A stretch of DNA of 64,000 nucleotides, from assembly GCA_039707655.1 (NCBI GenBank), contig CM077665.1, positions 81,097,954 through 81,161,953 on the forward strand, written 5' to 3'. The translations under genes were made by a program, and so were the position numbers. This stretch comes from Elymus sibiricus (lineage: Eukaryota > Streptophyta > Magnoliopsida > Poales > Poaceae). A model generated the notes under the pieces. The model was given only the letters and a program-made list of their open reading frames with translations, was not told the origin of the DNA and searched no databases. This document shows positions 1 to 10,943 of the stretch, one piece after another (within the stretch, counting starts at the first letter, position 1; each line of letters begins with the position of its first letter).

Positions 1-21
1 GGGAGACTGAGTGGAAAAGGC

Positions 22-899
22 ATGCTAGGAAAGGATTCAGTAATATGTAGGGACGGGCATTCTTGGGCCCAAGCACACTACACAGTTCTCCAAAATTCCA
101 CCTTGGTGGCCCCGTATATCAATGAACACAAGAATATTCTATGCTCCAAACACCCGGAGCAGTCTGACAACTGGATTACACATGAACACATGGGGACTTC
201 GGTGGTTGGTTGCAAACACATCTCATGAATGACGACAGTGTTGGAGATGAGTTGTACTTGTTGTCCAAGTCACCATCTTCGACTATATTTACTTTCAAAG
301 GGTACGAGATTAATGGGAAAACATTTTACACGATCGCCCAAGATAAAAAGAGAACCAACCAAAACAGTGGTGTCCGCTTTGATGCAACAAACAACAATAG
401 GGAAAAGGACACATATTATGGTTACATAGAGGAGATATGGGAACTTGACTATGGACGTGATTTTAAGATCCCTTTGTTTCGGTGCAAATGGGTCAATATG
501 ACAGGGGTTAAGGTAGACCCGAAGTACGAATTGACAACAGTGGATCTCAACAATCTTGGGTACACAAAGGAACCATTCGTCCTAGCCAATGATGTGGCGG
601 AGGTCTTCTATGTGAAGGACATGTCTACCAAACCGAGAAAAAGGAAAGATAAGGAAGTGAATACATCATACGGTGAGCCAAAGCGCCACATAGTTCTTTC
701 AGGGAAAAGAAACATAGTGGGAGTGGAGGACAAGACAGACATGTCAGAAGATTATGAAAAGTTTCATGAAATTCCTCCCTTCGCAGTGAAGACTGACCCA
801 AGCATCCAGTTAAATGATGAAGATTGTCCATGGTTACGGCGCAAAGGGACACACGCGAAGAAAAAGTTTTATACCCCAAGATCCCACTCTGGGATGTGA
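22..899 (+). pseudogene. CACTA transposase (TNP2-like), C-terminal part with DUF4216-type domain, frameshifted
   Basis: This is the C-terminal end of a CACTA transposase, which cuts and joins element ends in the nucleus. The first frame reads AHYTVLQN, then APYINEHK, the usual linker before the C-terminal domain. The second frame, from about 195, gives GYEINGKTFYT, DYGRDFKIPLFRCKWV and PFVLANDVAEVFYV, the core of the DUF4216-type domain, and ends with a basic tail at a TGA (897-899). The two frames are separated by a frameshift near 190-195, so the gene is broken even though the second frame is open for over 200 codons. The catalytic N-terminal part would lie left of the window. The first open methionine codon is not a real start. 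Family assignment is by remembered motifs. Confidence 0.8.
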
Positions 900-948
900 T
901 CGGCTTCACCGTCATCACTTTCTTCTCTAGTGAGTAGCCGAGATAGGC

Positions 949-3258
949 CAGTTTGTATATGAAGTGCATCCAGTTTTTGTCGTAACCCTCTCAACTTTTT
1001 AGCACATGATATGTGTGGTAAATGACGATACCATGCCAAGTTTCAACCTTTTAGGAGTTAATTTGTACCGCTTCTCAATTTCAGGGTCATTCAGCTCAAA
1101 AAAATCATTAAATGCATGAAAAATAGCAAATGAAGTTAGAAAGGGTTGAAATTTTAGGATGTGGCTTTGAATGGTGCATATTGAATGCACAAAAATTCTG
1201 GAGTTCAAATAAGTTTAAAAAAATGAAATGCCATTGTAACGGATGAGTTTTCGTCTGAAACCCTCATACTTCGAAGGAGACGGTCTAGTTTGTACACGAA
1301 GTGCATCCAGTTTTTGCCATAACCCTCTCAAATGTTTAGCACATGATATGTGGGTGAAATGATGATACCATGCCAAGTTTTAACCTTTTCAGAGTTCATT
1401 TGTACTGCTTTTCAATTTCAAGGTCATTCAGCTAAAAAAAATCATTAAATGCATGAAAAATAGCAAATGAAGTTAGAAATAGTTGAAATTTGAGGATGTG
1501 GCTTTGAATGGTGCATATTGAATGCACAAAAAGTATGGAGTTGAAATAAGTTTAAAAAATGAAATGCCTTTGTAACATATGAGTTTTCGTCCGAAACCCT
1601 CATACTTCGAAGGAGATGGTCCAGTTTGTACAGGGAGTGCATACAATTTTTGCCGTAACGCTCTCAAATTTCTAGCACATGCTATGTTGGTGAAATGATG
1701 ATACCATTCCAAGTTTCAACCTTTTCAGAGTTCATTTGTACTGCTTTTCAATTTCAGGGTCATTCGACGCAAAAAAATCATTAAATGCATGAAAAATAGC
1801 AACTGAAGTTATAAAGGGTTAAAATTTGAGGATGTGGCTTTGAATGGTGCATATTGAATGCACAAAAATTATGTAGTTGAAATAAGTTTAAAAAATGAAA
1901 TGCCTTTGTAACAGATGAGTTTTCGTCTAAAACCCTCATACTTAGAAGGAGATGGTCCAGTTTGTACACGAAGTGGATCCAGTTTTTGCCGTAACACACT
2001 CAAATGTTTAGAACATGATATGTGGGTGAAATTATGATACCATGCCAAGTGTTAACCTTTTTAGAGTTCATTTGTATTGCTTTTCAATTTCAGGGTCATT
2101 CAGCTCAAAAAAATCATTAAATGCATGAAAAACAGCAAATGAAGTTAGAAATGGTTGAAATTTGAGGATGTGGCTTTGAATGGTGCATATTTAATGCACA
2201 AAAAGTATGGAGTTTAAATAAGTTTAAAAAAATGAAATGCCTTTCTAACAGATGAGTTTTCGTCCGAAACCCTCATACTTCGAAGGAGATGATCCTGTTT
2301 GTACACGAAGTGCATACAGTTTTTGCCGTAACACTCTCAAATTTTTAGCACATGCTATGTTGGTGAAATTATGATACCATGCCAAGTTTCAACCTTTTCA
2401 CAGTTCATTTGTACTGTTTTTCAATTTCAGGGTCATTCGGCGCAAAAAAATCATTAAATGCATGAAAAATAGCAAATGAAGTTAGAAAGGGTTGAAATTT
2501 GAGGATGTGGCTTTGAATGGTGCATATTGAATGCATTATAAGTATGTAGTTGAAATAAGTTTAAAAAAATGAAATGCCTTTGTAACAGATGAGTTTTCGT
2601 CCGAAACCCTCATACTTCGAAGGAGATGGTCCAGTTTGTACACGAAGTGCATCCAGTTTTTGCCGTAACCCTCTCAAATTTGTAGCACATGCTATGTTGG
2701 TGAAATGATGATACCATGCCAAGTTTCAACCTTTTCAGAGTTCATTTGTACTGCTTTTCAATTTCAGGGTCATTCGGCGCAAAAAATCATTAAATGCATG
2801 AAAAATAGCAATTGAAGTTAGAAAGGGTTGAAATTTGAGGATGTTGCTTTGAATGGTGCATATTGAATGCACAAAAATTATGTAGTTGAAATAAGTTTTA
2901 AAAAGATGAAATGCCTTTGTAACAGATGAGTTTTCGTCTAAAACCCTCATACTTCGAAGGAGATGGTCCATTTTGTACACGAAGTGCATCCAGTTTTTGC
3001 CGTAACCCTCTCAACTTTTTAGCACATGCTATGTGGGTGAAATGATGATACCATGCCAAGTTTCAACCTTTTCAGAGTTCATTTGTACTGCTTTTCAATT
3101 TCAGGGTCATTCGGCTCAAAAAAATCATTAAATGCATGAAAAATAGCAAATGAAGTTAGAAAGGGTTGAAATTTGAGGATGTGACTTTGAATGGTGCATA
3201 TTGAATGCACAAAAAGTACGGAGTTGAAATATGTTTTAAAAAATGAAATGCCTTTGAA
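949..3258. repeat. Tandem array, seven units of 336-337 bp
   Basis: The phrase GTTTGTACACGAAGTGCATC or a close variant recurs at 951, 1288, 1624, 1960, 2297, 2634 and 2971, giving spacings of 337, 336, 336, 337, 337 and 337. The last unit is cut short at about 3258 after AAATGAAATGCC. Units differ by scattered substitutions and 1-bp indels. Each has stops in every frame, so the short open frames inside are not genes. The array lies between the transposase end and the promoter of the second CACTA gene. Confidence 0.95.
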
Positions 3259-3640
3259 ATGCCTTTAAAACAAATGAAGGTATAAAACTAAAAGAGTTAA
3301 AGAGAATCTGGTTTTGATTAAAACACCTATTTAAAATATCCTAAAAATTCCCAAATTGAACATACTGATAAAACATACTGATATTAAACAACAAGAAAAA
3401 CAATCACTCAAAAATCTATTTTTAAACTAAAGTTATTCAGAAACTAGTGATTCACACAAATTTCAAAAGAATTCAAATTTAAACTATTTAAATTTGAAAA
3501 CTACTAGCACTAAAAGAAAGTTTATAATTTTTGTGACCTAAAGCAAAATGATTCATTCAAAAACACTAAATATTCTAATAGTTATTCCAAATCTAAAAAC
3601 AGAAACTGTTCTGTTTCCAAAAAACAAAAATGAAAAAATA
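3259..3640. other. AT-rich spacer in the CACTA element
   Basis: This stretch has no open frame of interest and no recognisable RNA or repeat. It is rich in A and contains a small AAATTTGAA-type inverted repeat near 3475-3500. It bridges the tandem array and the hairpin block. CACTAAAAGAAAG at about 3509 resembles a CACTA end only over its first five bases. Confidence 0.5.
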
Positions 3641-3800
3641 GACCTTTCGTCCCGGCTGGTCTCACCAACCGGGACTAAAGGAATGTTCCCGCGCGGAATT
3701 TGGCCACCGAAAAGGAGAGCTTTAGTCCCGGTTGGTGGCTCCAACCGAAACTAAAGGTCGACCTTTAGTCCCGGTTGGTGATACCAACCGGGACTAAAGG
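3641..3800. repeat. Three tandem hairpins of the CACTA subterminal motif
   Basis: Three imperfect palindromes follow one another at about 3642-3681, 3718-3757 and 3761-3800. Each has the arm CTTTAGTCCCGGTTGGT, or a variant, then a short loop, then ACCAACCGGGACTAAAGG. The same motif recurs next to the right terminus at 43412-43606. In CACTA elements subterminal repeats are transposase binding sites; here the block also sits just upstream of a TATA box. Confidence 0.85.
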
Positions 3801-3806
3801 TATCTC

Positions 3807-3819
3807 ATTATATATAGCC
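3807..3819 (+). promoter_or_regulatory. TATA box, probable promoter of the CACTA second gene
   Basis: ATTATATATAGCC lies directly after the hairpin block and before a GC-rich, CGCC-repeated leader. A GTGAG splice-donor-like site follows at about 4069. The position fits a promoter for the second CACTA gene, whose recognisable coding begins downstream. Confidence 0.5.
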
Positions 3820-5283
3820 ACGGCGTCCCGGTGCCAGTTACAGCCCGGGAGAACTGCATCGACGCCGCCAGGCCGCCCCGATGCCGAACCGCTCTCGTCG
3901 CCGTCGCCGTCGCCGCTCCTCGTCTCCGACCCCGGTGCCGCCACCTGCATCTACCCCGGTGCCGCCACCCGACCCTGGTGCCGCCACCCGACACCGGTGC
4001 CGCTGCCTCCATCGACCCCCGTGCCGCCACTTCTTCTCCGTCCATTGGCCGGCCCCATTCGTCAAGGTGAGGCCCTTGATTCCCAAATTCATTCACATCG
4101 TCATTTGTAGAAATGTGCTTGCATGCTATCTAAATCTGATTCAGTTGGACAAATTATAAGAGATGTATGTTAGATTTGAATCGGTTGGACAAATAATAGA
4201 TGTATGTTAAATAGATGTATGTGCTCGTCAAAATCTGATTCAGTTGGAAAAATAGATGTTGGGAAGGAGTTAGAACTTGAAAGGCTTGCACACACTACCA
4301 ATTTCTTTTTTGTGAATTATTACATCAAAAGCAATTCCTTTAGGAAGGAGTTGGAACTTGGAAGGCTTGCAATATTTCATCATATATAAAAAAATTGGTA
4401 GTTGTATTGGTAGTGTGTGCTATGCCAATTAATTTTTATATAAATGGCTAATAAACTTCTCGCATTTGTTTATATAAACTGAAAATAAACAATTTTCATC
4501 TTAAACACATAGGTCTCTTTGGTGTCTCATCAGTGCGGATTATGCTTGTTATTGTTGTTAAATGAGATGTTATTTGCTAGCCACAATTTGTATATGTAGT
4601 ATATGCTTCGACAGATATTGTGCAAGTGTGTGCGTGTGGATTTGTTGTTAAATATGTTATTGTTGTTAAATGAAATGTTATTTGGTAGTCACAATTTGTT
4701 CTCGTCGACAATGCCCATCCCGCATCCTCGTCGTCGACTCGGCGGCGACAACCTGCTTGAGAGGCGCCATGTCCGGGACTGGGCTCCGCCGGGTTGACAC
4801 TAGGAGGTGCTACATTCCGGGGCGCGCAGCTTGGTGAGGAATCAGGCTCCCGTCGTTGACCCAGAGGTTGTTTGGTGACGGTCACGTGGACCACTATCGG
4901 TGCGGAGGGAGCCAGCCCCCGCGGAGGTGGTACGTCGCCGGATCAGGGAGGAGGACGAGCACGTCCGTCGCTACATGGCTGCGTTGGATGCCAAGTTCTC
5001 CAATACCTGGCAGGTTCTTCCGGGATCTCACCCGAGCTATGATCCTGTCATGGTTCCTTCTCTTTGGGTATCCACCGCCCGCGCCTCAGGAACCGCGAGT
5101 CAACTGGATTATTCGATAGTATTCGAGCTGTATTAGTGATGTTATATGATAATATTCGAGATGTATTGGTGATAATATTCGATAATATTCGATGATGCAT
5201 TAACTGGATTATTCAAGATGTATTAGTGATATTATATGATGAATACGAAATTGTTTTATCTTTCATCTGGATTAGTTAAGCTA
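3820..5283 (+). other. Leader and 5' portion of the CACTA second gene, degraded
   Basis: A GC-rich leader (3830-4065) is open in several frames on both strands through base composition, so none can be trusted. It is followed by AT-rich, probably intronic DNA. A protein-like block lies at about 4900-5136 on the + strand, reading EVVRRRIREEDEHVRRYMAA and then KFSNTWQVLPGSHPSYDPVM. It resembles a segment commonly carried by grass CACTA second genes, though I cannot name a domain. A TGA interrupts the frame just upstream. From 5137 to 5283 there are only short ATTCGATAATATTC-like repeats. Confidence 0.4.
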
Positions 5284-5475
5284 TGGACGATAGCGGTAGA
5301 GACCGTGAAGAGGATCTCTTCAGGATTATACGCTCCCAAGACCCATAGATTGAACTAGATGACGGCTCACAATGGCTGAACGATTCCGGTGAGGGAATTG
5401 AGGAAGAACCAATAGACGAAGGGCACACAAACAATGATGGCGAAGGAAATATTCATCAATTAACAAAGTCTGGCG

Positions 5476-5549
<74 letters not shown>

Positions 5550-6168
5550 CCTCTGGTGATCATTACATGTATTAATTGATTTGTATATTAACAAATTTTC
5601 TTCTTTTAGCCCTCCAGATCGAGCAAATCTTCTACAAGGGTAGTACGAGGCCCGACCAAAAAGTTGGACGTAGGCATAAAGTACAACATCGATGAAATCA
5701 GTTCGGGTGGTGAACCGATTGCTCCTATAAAGAATGCGAACAAATTTATACGTCAATGCGGAGTTATTGTTAGGGACCAAATCCCGATCAGCGTTCAAGA
5801 ATGGAATAAGCCAAAGGAAGATCGAGGAGTTAGTTTTGTCGACGAAAGAGCGAAAAATACGCTTTGGGATACGCTCATGTCACATTTCACCCTACCAGAG
5901 GGTTTGACAGATCGCCAACGGGAATTAGTCAAGAAGTGTGCTCTCAAGAAGATGGCCACACAATTCCAGACTTGGAAGAAAAGAGTATGGGCCAGGTACG
6001 TCAACACAGGAAAGAAGACTCCAGAATTCAAAGGAGAACTAGTGAAGGTATAAGATCACTGAGATTTATTTGTGCAGCGCAAGGAATTGGAAGCAGCTAA
6101 GGAACGATCGAGAATGAACAAGATAAATGCTGAGAAAAAAGTTTCACCATGTTCTGGGGCCAGGTGGT
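5284..6168 (+). pseudogene. CACTA second gene, segment 1 (with TA-rich intron)
   Basis: The reading frame starts MDDSGRDREEDLF, is broken by a TAG after RSQDP, and continues ELDDGSQWLNDSGEG to a GAG|GTATAT splice donor at about 5478. An intron containing a long TA repeat follows to an acceptor at about 5610. The next exon begins PSRSSKSSTRVVRGP and contains GGEPIAPIKNANKFIRQCG and VRDQIPISVQEW. Near 6050 two in-frame stops, TAA and TGA, interrupt an otherwise continuous frame. The exon is then cut at 6168 by element A and resumes at 22474. The role of the protein is not established; the class is a CACTA-associated ORF2 that ends in a Ulp1-like protease domain. Confidence 0.7.
5479..5546. repeat. 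(TA)n microsatellite, about 34 units
   Basis: An uninterrupted TA run of about 68 bp lies just inside the intron of the CACTA second gene, directly after the splice donor. Such runs are length-variable between individuals. Confidence 0.95.
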
Positions 6169-6932
6169 TGATACATCTCCAACGTATCTATAATTTTTGC
6201 TTATTCCATGATGTTATATTATCATTCTTGGATGTTTTACAATCATTTTATTATAACTTTATATCATATTTTGGGACTAACCTATTGTCATAGTGCCAAA
6301 GTGCCAGTTGCTGTTTTTGCTTGTTTTTTACTTCGCAGAAAATCAGTACCAAACGGAGCCCAAACGCTGCGGGGATTTTTGTGGATTTTTTATGGACCAG
6401 AAGAAAGAAGATGGGCCAAAGATCACGAGAAGAGGGGGCCCAGGGTGGCCATCCCCCACCAGGGCGCGCCAGAGGCCCCTGGCGTGGCCTAGTGGAGGAT
6501 GAGCACCTCGGTCACCCCCTCAACCGACTATCGAGCCTATAAATTCCCAGAAAATCCAAAACCCCTAGAGGAGTCGACGAAAGACAATTCCAGTCGCAGC
6601 AAGTTCCAGAATCGCGAGATCCAATCTAAACACCATCACGGAGGGGTTCATCTTCCTCATAGGTGCCTCTCCGATGATGCGTGAGTAGTCCACCATAGAC
6701 CTACGGGTCCGTAGGCAGTAGCTAGATGGCTTCTTCTCTCTCTCTTATGATTCTCAATACAATGGTCTCTTGGAGATCTATTTGACGTAAACTTTTGCAG
6801 TGTGTTTGTTGGGATCCGGTGAATTTTGAGTTCATGCTCAGTTTCTATCCATGAATATTATTTGAGTCTTCTTTGATCTCTTATATTCATGATTGCTTAT
6901 AGCATCGTATTTCTTCTTCGAATCTTTGGTTT
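6169..6932 (+). repeat. Element A left LTR, 5' half
   Basis: It aligns to 20899-21662 of the right LTR with scattered substitutions. It contains the TATA box CCTATAAATTCC at about 6537 and breaks off at the GGTTT target site of element B. Confidence 0.9.
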
Positions 6933-7730
6933 TGTAGGACCGAAAGTATGTCTAGAGGGGGGGTGATTAGACTACTTGACCAAATAAAAATTCTACCTTT
7001 TCCCAATTTAAGTGTTCGCAGATTTTAGCAATGATAGCAAGTCAAGTACACCCTACACATGCATGTCTAAGAGTATAGCAGCGGAAAGTAACAACAAGCA
7101 TGTATAGTAGAGGGTAGGGAGGAAGATCAAACGCAATTTGAAGACACGAAGATTTTTTCGGTGGTTCCGATAGGTGGTGCTATCGTACGTCCACGTTTAT
7201 GGAGTCTTCAACCCACGGAGGGTAACGGTTGCGAGAGTCCACGGAGGGCTCCACCCATAAGGGTCCACGAAGTAGCAACCTTGACTATTCCATAACGGCT
7301 TCCGTCCATGAAGGACTAACCTCACTATGGGTAGATCTTCACGAAGTAGGCAATCTCCTTGCCCGTACAAACTTCTTGGTTCAACTCCACAACACGAAGT
7401 AGGAGGCTCCCAAGCGACACCTAACCAATCTAGGAGGCACCACCCTCCAAAAGGTAATAGGCTCGGTAATGTCGATGAACTCCTTGCTCTTGTGCTTCAA
7501 GATGATAGACTCCTCAACACACAATCACTCTCTCACAGATTTGGCTATGGTGGAAGAGATTGATTTGGTGGAAAGCAACTTGGGGAGGCTAGAGATCAAG
7601 ATTCATATGGTAGGAATGGAATAGCTTGATCTCAACACATGAGTAGGTGGCTCTCTCTCAGAAAATTAGATGGGGCAAGTATGGAATAGTTCTGAGTGCT
7701 TCTCTTTTCGAGTGGGTGGTGGTGAAGGGG

Positions 7731-7740
7731 TATATATAGG
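7731..7740 (-). promoter_or_regulatory. TATA box of element B 3' LTR
   Basis: TATATATAGG on the + strand reads CCTATATATA on the - strand. The same site is at 15611-15620 in the 5' LTR, which would drive transcription. The palindrome array lies immediately upstream in the element's orientation. Confidence 0.55.
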
Positions 7741-7780
7741 CATCCCCAAAAATCCAACCGTTACACCTAAAGTGACCAAC

Positions 7781-8241
7781 TCGGTGACACCGATGTGTGA
7801 ATCTCGGTGGTACCGAAGTGATCAAAAGGCAGTAACTTTTGAATCTCGGTGAGACCGATATATAATTCTTGGTGGTACCGATTAGGTGACCAACGGTCAG
7901 ATTGCACAACTCGGTGACGCCGATTTTCACATCTCGGTGGTACTGATTCTTGACCATGGCTTACCAGAGAGTTGGTCCAGAAACTCGGTGGTACCGATTC
8001 ACAATTCTCGGTGGTACCGATTCTTGTGAATGGCTATCCAGAGACTTGGTCCAAAAACTCGGTGAGACCGACTGGCAAAACTCGGTGGTACCGAAGACTG
8101 AAAATGGCTAAACAGAAAGTTGGCAACTGAACTCGGTGGCACCGAAGTGGAATCGGTTGCACCGATGTGCTAGGGTTTGGCATGGGTCTGTCTGAGTTTG
8201 GGAATCGGTGGCACTGAGTGGGAATTGTTGGTTGCACCGAT
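7781..8241. repeat. Array of about 14 short palindromes, consensus TCGGTNNNACCGA (element B 3' LTR)
   Basis: Variants such as TCGGTGACACCGA, TCGGTGGTACCGA and TCGGTGAGACCGA recur irregularly, about nine with both arms intact and about five with one changed base. They fill the U3 region just upstream of the TATA box on the - strand. The same array is at 15661-16120 in the partner LTR. Confidence 0.9.
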
Positions 8242-8587
8242 TTTGGATATTTGGCTTTGGACAGACTTTTGTGGAAGAGCTTGTGGGTGTTTTTGGTGAC
8301 TATCTCTTGTGCGCGTGGAGCATCTTGTTCACCAACAGTACCTTACCCCCTTTTAATAGTATTGGCTTTCCTATGAACTCAAAGTGATTTCTCACAAAGT
8401 AAAATGTAGAGTCCTCTTGCTTGAAGCTTTGCCAATCCATTTCCTTGCATCTTGGGGTATCTCCACAATCCTTTTGCCATCCCTATCATTGAACTTTTCC
8501 TAAAATATACTTAGTGGAAACATTAGTTCAATGACATATATGTTGTTATTAATTACCAAAACCACCAAGGGAGCAAATGTGCTTTTA

Positions 8588-8605
8588 ATCTCCCCCTTTT
8601 TGGTA
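8588..8605 (-). other. Polypurine tract of element B
   Basis: On the - strand the sequence ACCAAAAAGGGGGAGAT directly precedes the 3' LTR, the normal place for the plus-strand primer. Confidence 0.75.
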
Positions 8606-9066
8606 ATTGATGACAACATATAGATCAAAGCTTCGACATATGATATAGTCACTGAATATAATCGTTGCTTTGAGGAGTATGTGATAAGCAAGAGCTCCCC
8701 CTAAATTTGTGCATTATTTTAAATTTGCGTTTGAATGCAAATGCACAATCGATTAGGTACATGGGGCACTCTTTCATGTCACATACAACTTGGTGGTGTG
8801 CGAGAATAATAAGAATGAACATCATAGCACAACACAATCAAGTAACGGTGAATGACCATCTCATAAGCATCATAATGATAGGAAGTAGTAGCAATACACA
8901 TCAAGTGTATGATCAAACACCAACAAAGTTCAACACAAGCAAACCAAAAGATCAAATGTTTTGGAAAAGCGATAAAAACCAACGCTCTCTCACTCGAAGC
9001 CTAAAGATCTATATACATCTTCCCCCCCTTTGGCAACAAGTTACCAAAAAGTTCAAAGGTATATAG
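8606..9066. other. Element B internal non-coding region next to the polypurine tract
   Basis: No ORF beyond chance and no recognisable motif. It is the untranslated 3' part between the env-like ORF and the 3' LTR. Confidence 0.5.
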
Positions 9067-10943
9067 CTAATCGTTCTTCTGTGGCTGATCTCCTCCGGTA
9101 GCTGGTGAAGGAGTCGAGAGAACTGCATCGGCGAAGACTTCAGCAGATGTCATGGATGGAGTTGGAGTAGCAACTAGAGGTACTGGAGGAGCTGATGGAG
9201 CTGAAGAGGCTGTAGCAGGTGCTGATGAAGAAGGACTCAACTCTGGAGCTGGCACTGTGGCTAATCTGGCCTGAGTAGTGAACTGAGTGACTGGCCTGAG
9301 AGGAGAGTCATCCTCATCATCTGTAGTGTGGGGACTGGGCACGCTATCAACTTCCTTCTTGAGCTCGTTCACGGTCTTGGTCAGCCCATCCACCTTGTAA
9401 TTGAGTTTCTTGATCCTATTCTCCATGATCCTCAAAAGACTATGTTGATTCGCCAAGATGTCCTTGATATCCTTCTGCATGCCCTGAACGGTATTGATCA
9501 AGAGATCCATTTGCTCGTTCCTGGATCTAGGGACTTGAGCACTAGTGGCTCTAGCTGCCTCTGCCTCTGCCTGTGCTGCAGCTGAGGTGGGATGATCTGG
9601 CTTCATCACCACAATGTTGTCTTCTAGATCAGGCTGTAGGGGCAAATGTGGCCTGTCAAGAGCAAATATGTGCTTCTCTAGCTTAGAGTTGATGAGCATC
9701 TGAATGTAGGGTGCGTAGCAGCATGAGCGCTTCTGATCAGCAGCAACCCTCTTCAGAGTCTCTACTATCAAGTCCATCACTCTTATCCTGGTGTGTCTAT
9801 CAAGATGGATCAGCATGTTGATGGAATAGCCTCTTATCATCTTGTCATCTCCAGACTTAGGCATCAAGTGTGCCTCAAGATGGTGTTCATGGTGCGGAGA
9901 CCAGCCTGGAGGAAGTAAATGGATCCTAACTTGTGAGATTTCAAGTTTGCAGCAGGGATCTCATTGTACATATTCTTCATAGCATCATGGCTCTCCTTGG
10001 ATTCAGAATAGACATCCAGATCTTCTTCTTCCACCTTTGGGACTCCTAAGATGGCAGCCCATTCCTCAACAGTTGATTCATACCTTGCTCCTTCAGTCAT
10101 CCATACAATCCTACCATCTCCATAGAAGTGGGCAGTGGAGTAGAATTGCATGATCATCTCATCATTCCATGCAGTGAATTCCTTGCCAACAAATTCATCC
10201 AAACCAATGCAGTGAAAGTTGTCTTGAACACTTGGGAAGTAATCTTGATTCTCCTTGATATACTTCCAATCAACATATCTCATGTCACTTACAGCAGGGC
10301 TCTTATCAAGCAAGACTGTCTCGTAGAAATCTTGTTGCTCCTTGGTATAAAACCTGTAGTCCACAGCTGTTTTCCTTCTCTGAGAATATGGATCAATGGC
10401 TCTCCATTCCCTCAAACCAGAGTCCTTCCTCTTCTTCATGTCTTCAGCAAGCAGGTGGCTGGCATTGTGCTCTGGAAGATGTGGCCTTAGCTTCATCAAA
10501 GCACTGAAATCATCATCCTCAGCTTCCCTAAAAGTGGAGGTCTTGTTCTTGCTGGAAGCTGTTATCTCTCTGGAGAACCTCTTGAATTTTTCTGCAGCAG
10601 CCTTCTTGGGTGCAGTCTTGGTGCTCTTGGATGTGTTAGTTTTGGGCATAGCATCTGCCATAAGCTTCTTCTTCTTCTTAGGAGGAGCCTTTGCAGCTGG
10701 CTCGTCCTCCTCTTCTTCCTCATCTGAGTTGAGCTTCCTTTTTTCCCTAGTTGCAGCTTTGGGCAAATCAGGAGAGCTAGGAACATCATCATAGCTCCCC
10801 TCAAGACTAGTGCCTGAGCTCATGTCAACACTCTGCTCTCTGAGATCATTCTGACAGTCTTCAGCATCTGACATATCTGACCCTGTGAATAGAGTATAGA
10901 AGAGTGGAAGGGTTGAGTCATCACAAAATGCAGTTATTTTCAA
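9067..10943 (-). pseudogene. Env-like ORF of Sirevirus-type element B, one frameshift
   Basis: Two abutting frames, 9864-10943 and 9067-9867, form one protein of about 620 residues. They are separated by a 1-nt deletion near 9864, where the frame after MNTILRHT meets a stop. The N-terminal part is acidic and then very basic (EEEEEDEPAAK, then PPKKKKKL). The middle carries DFYETVLLDKSP, HFYGDGRIVWMTEGARYEST and EEWAAILGVP, typical of the third ORF of wheat Maximus/Sirevirus-type elements. A predicted coiled-coil segment (MQKDIKDILANQHSLLRIME) comes before a Pro/Ser/Ala-rich tail. I see no clear signal peptide or membrane segment, so 'env-like' describes position rather than proven function. 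Confidence 0.65.

Larger units (their letters stand above)
6933..8587 (-). repeat. Element B 3' LTR
   Basis: This 1655-bp repeat pairs with 14813-16466. On the - strand it begins TAAAAGC, where the partner has TGAAAGC, so the expected TG end is mutated. It includes a TATA box at 7731-7740 and an array of short palindromes at 7781-8241. Confidence 0.9.

Noticed and set aside
3509..3521. CACTAAAAGAAAG as a CACTA left terminus
   Set aside because: Only CACTA matches; the right terminus requires CACTAGTACAGAACC, and no 3-bp duplication is seen.
3765..4159. Five overlapping frames of 60-111 codons on both strands
   Set aside because: They arise from GC-rich CGCCGC repeats in the CACTA leader; frames conflict and none matches a known protein.
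10396..10794. 132-codon + strand frame with serine and leucine runs
   Set aside because: Antisense shadow of the basic and acidic segment of the env-like ORF of element B.
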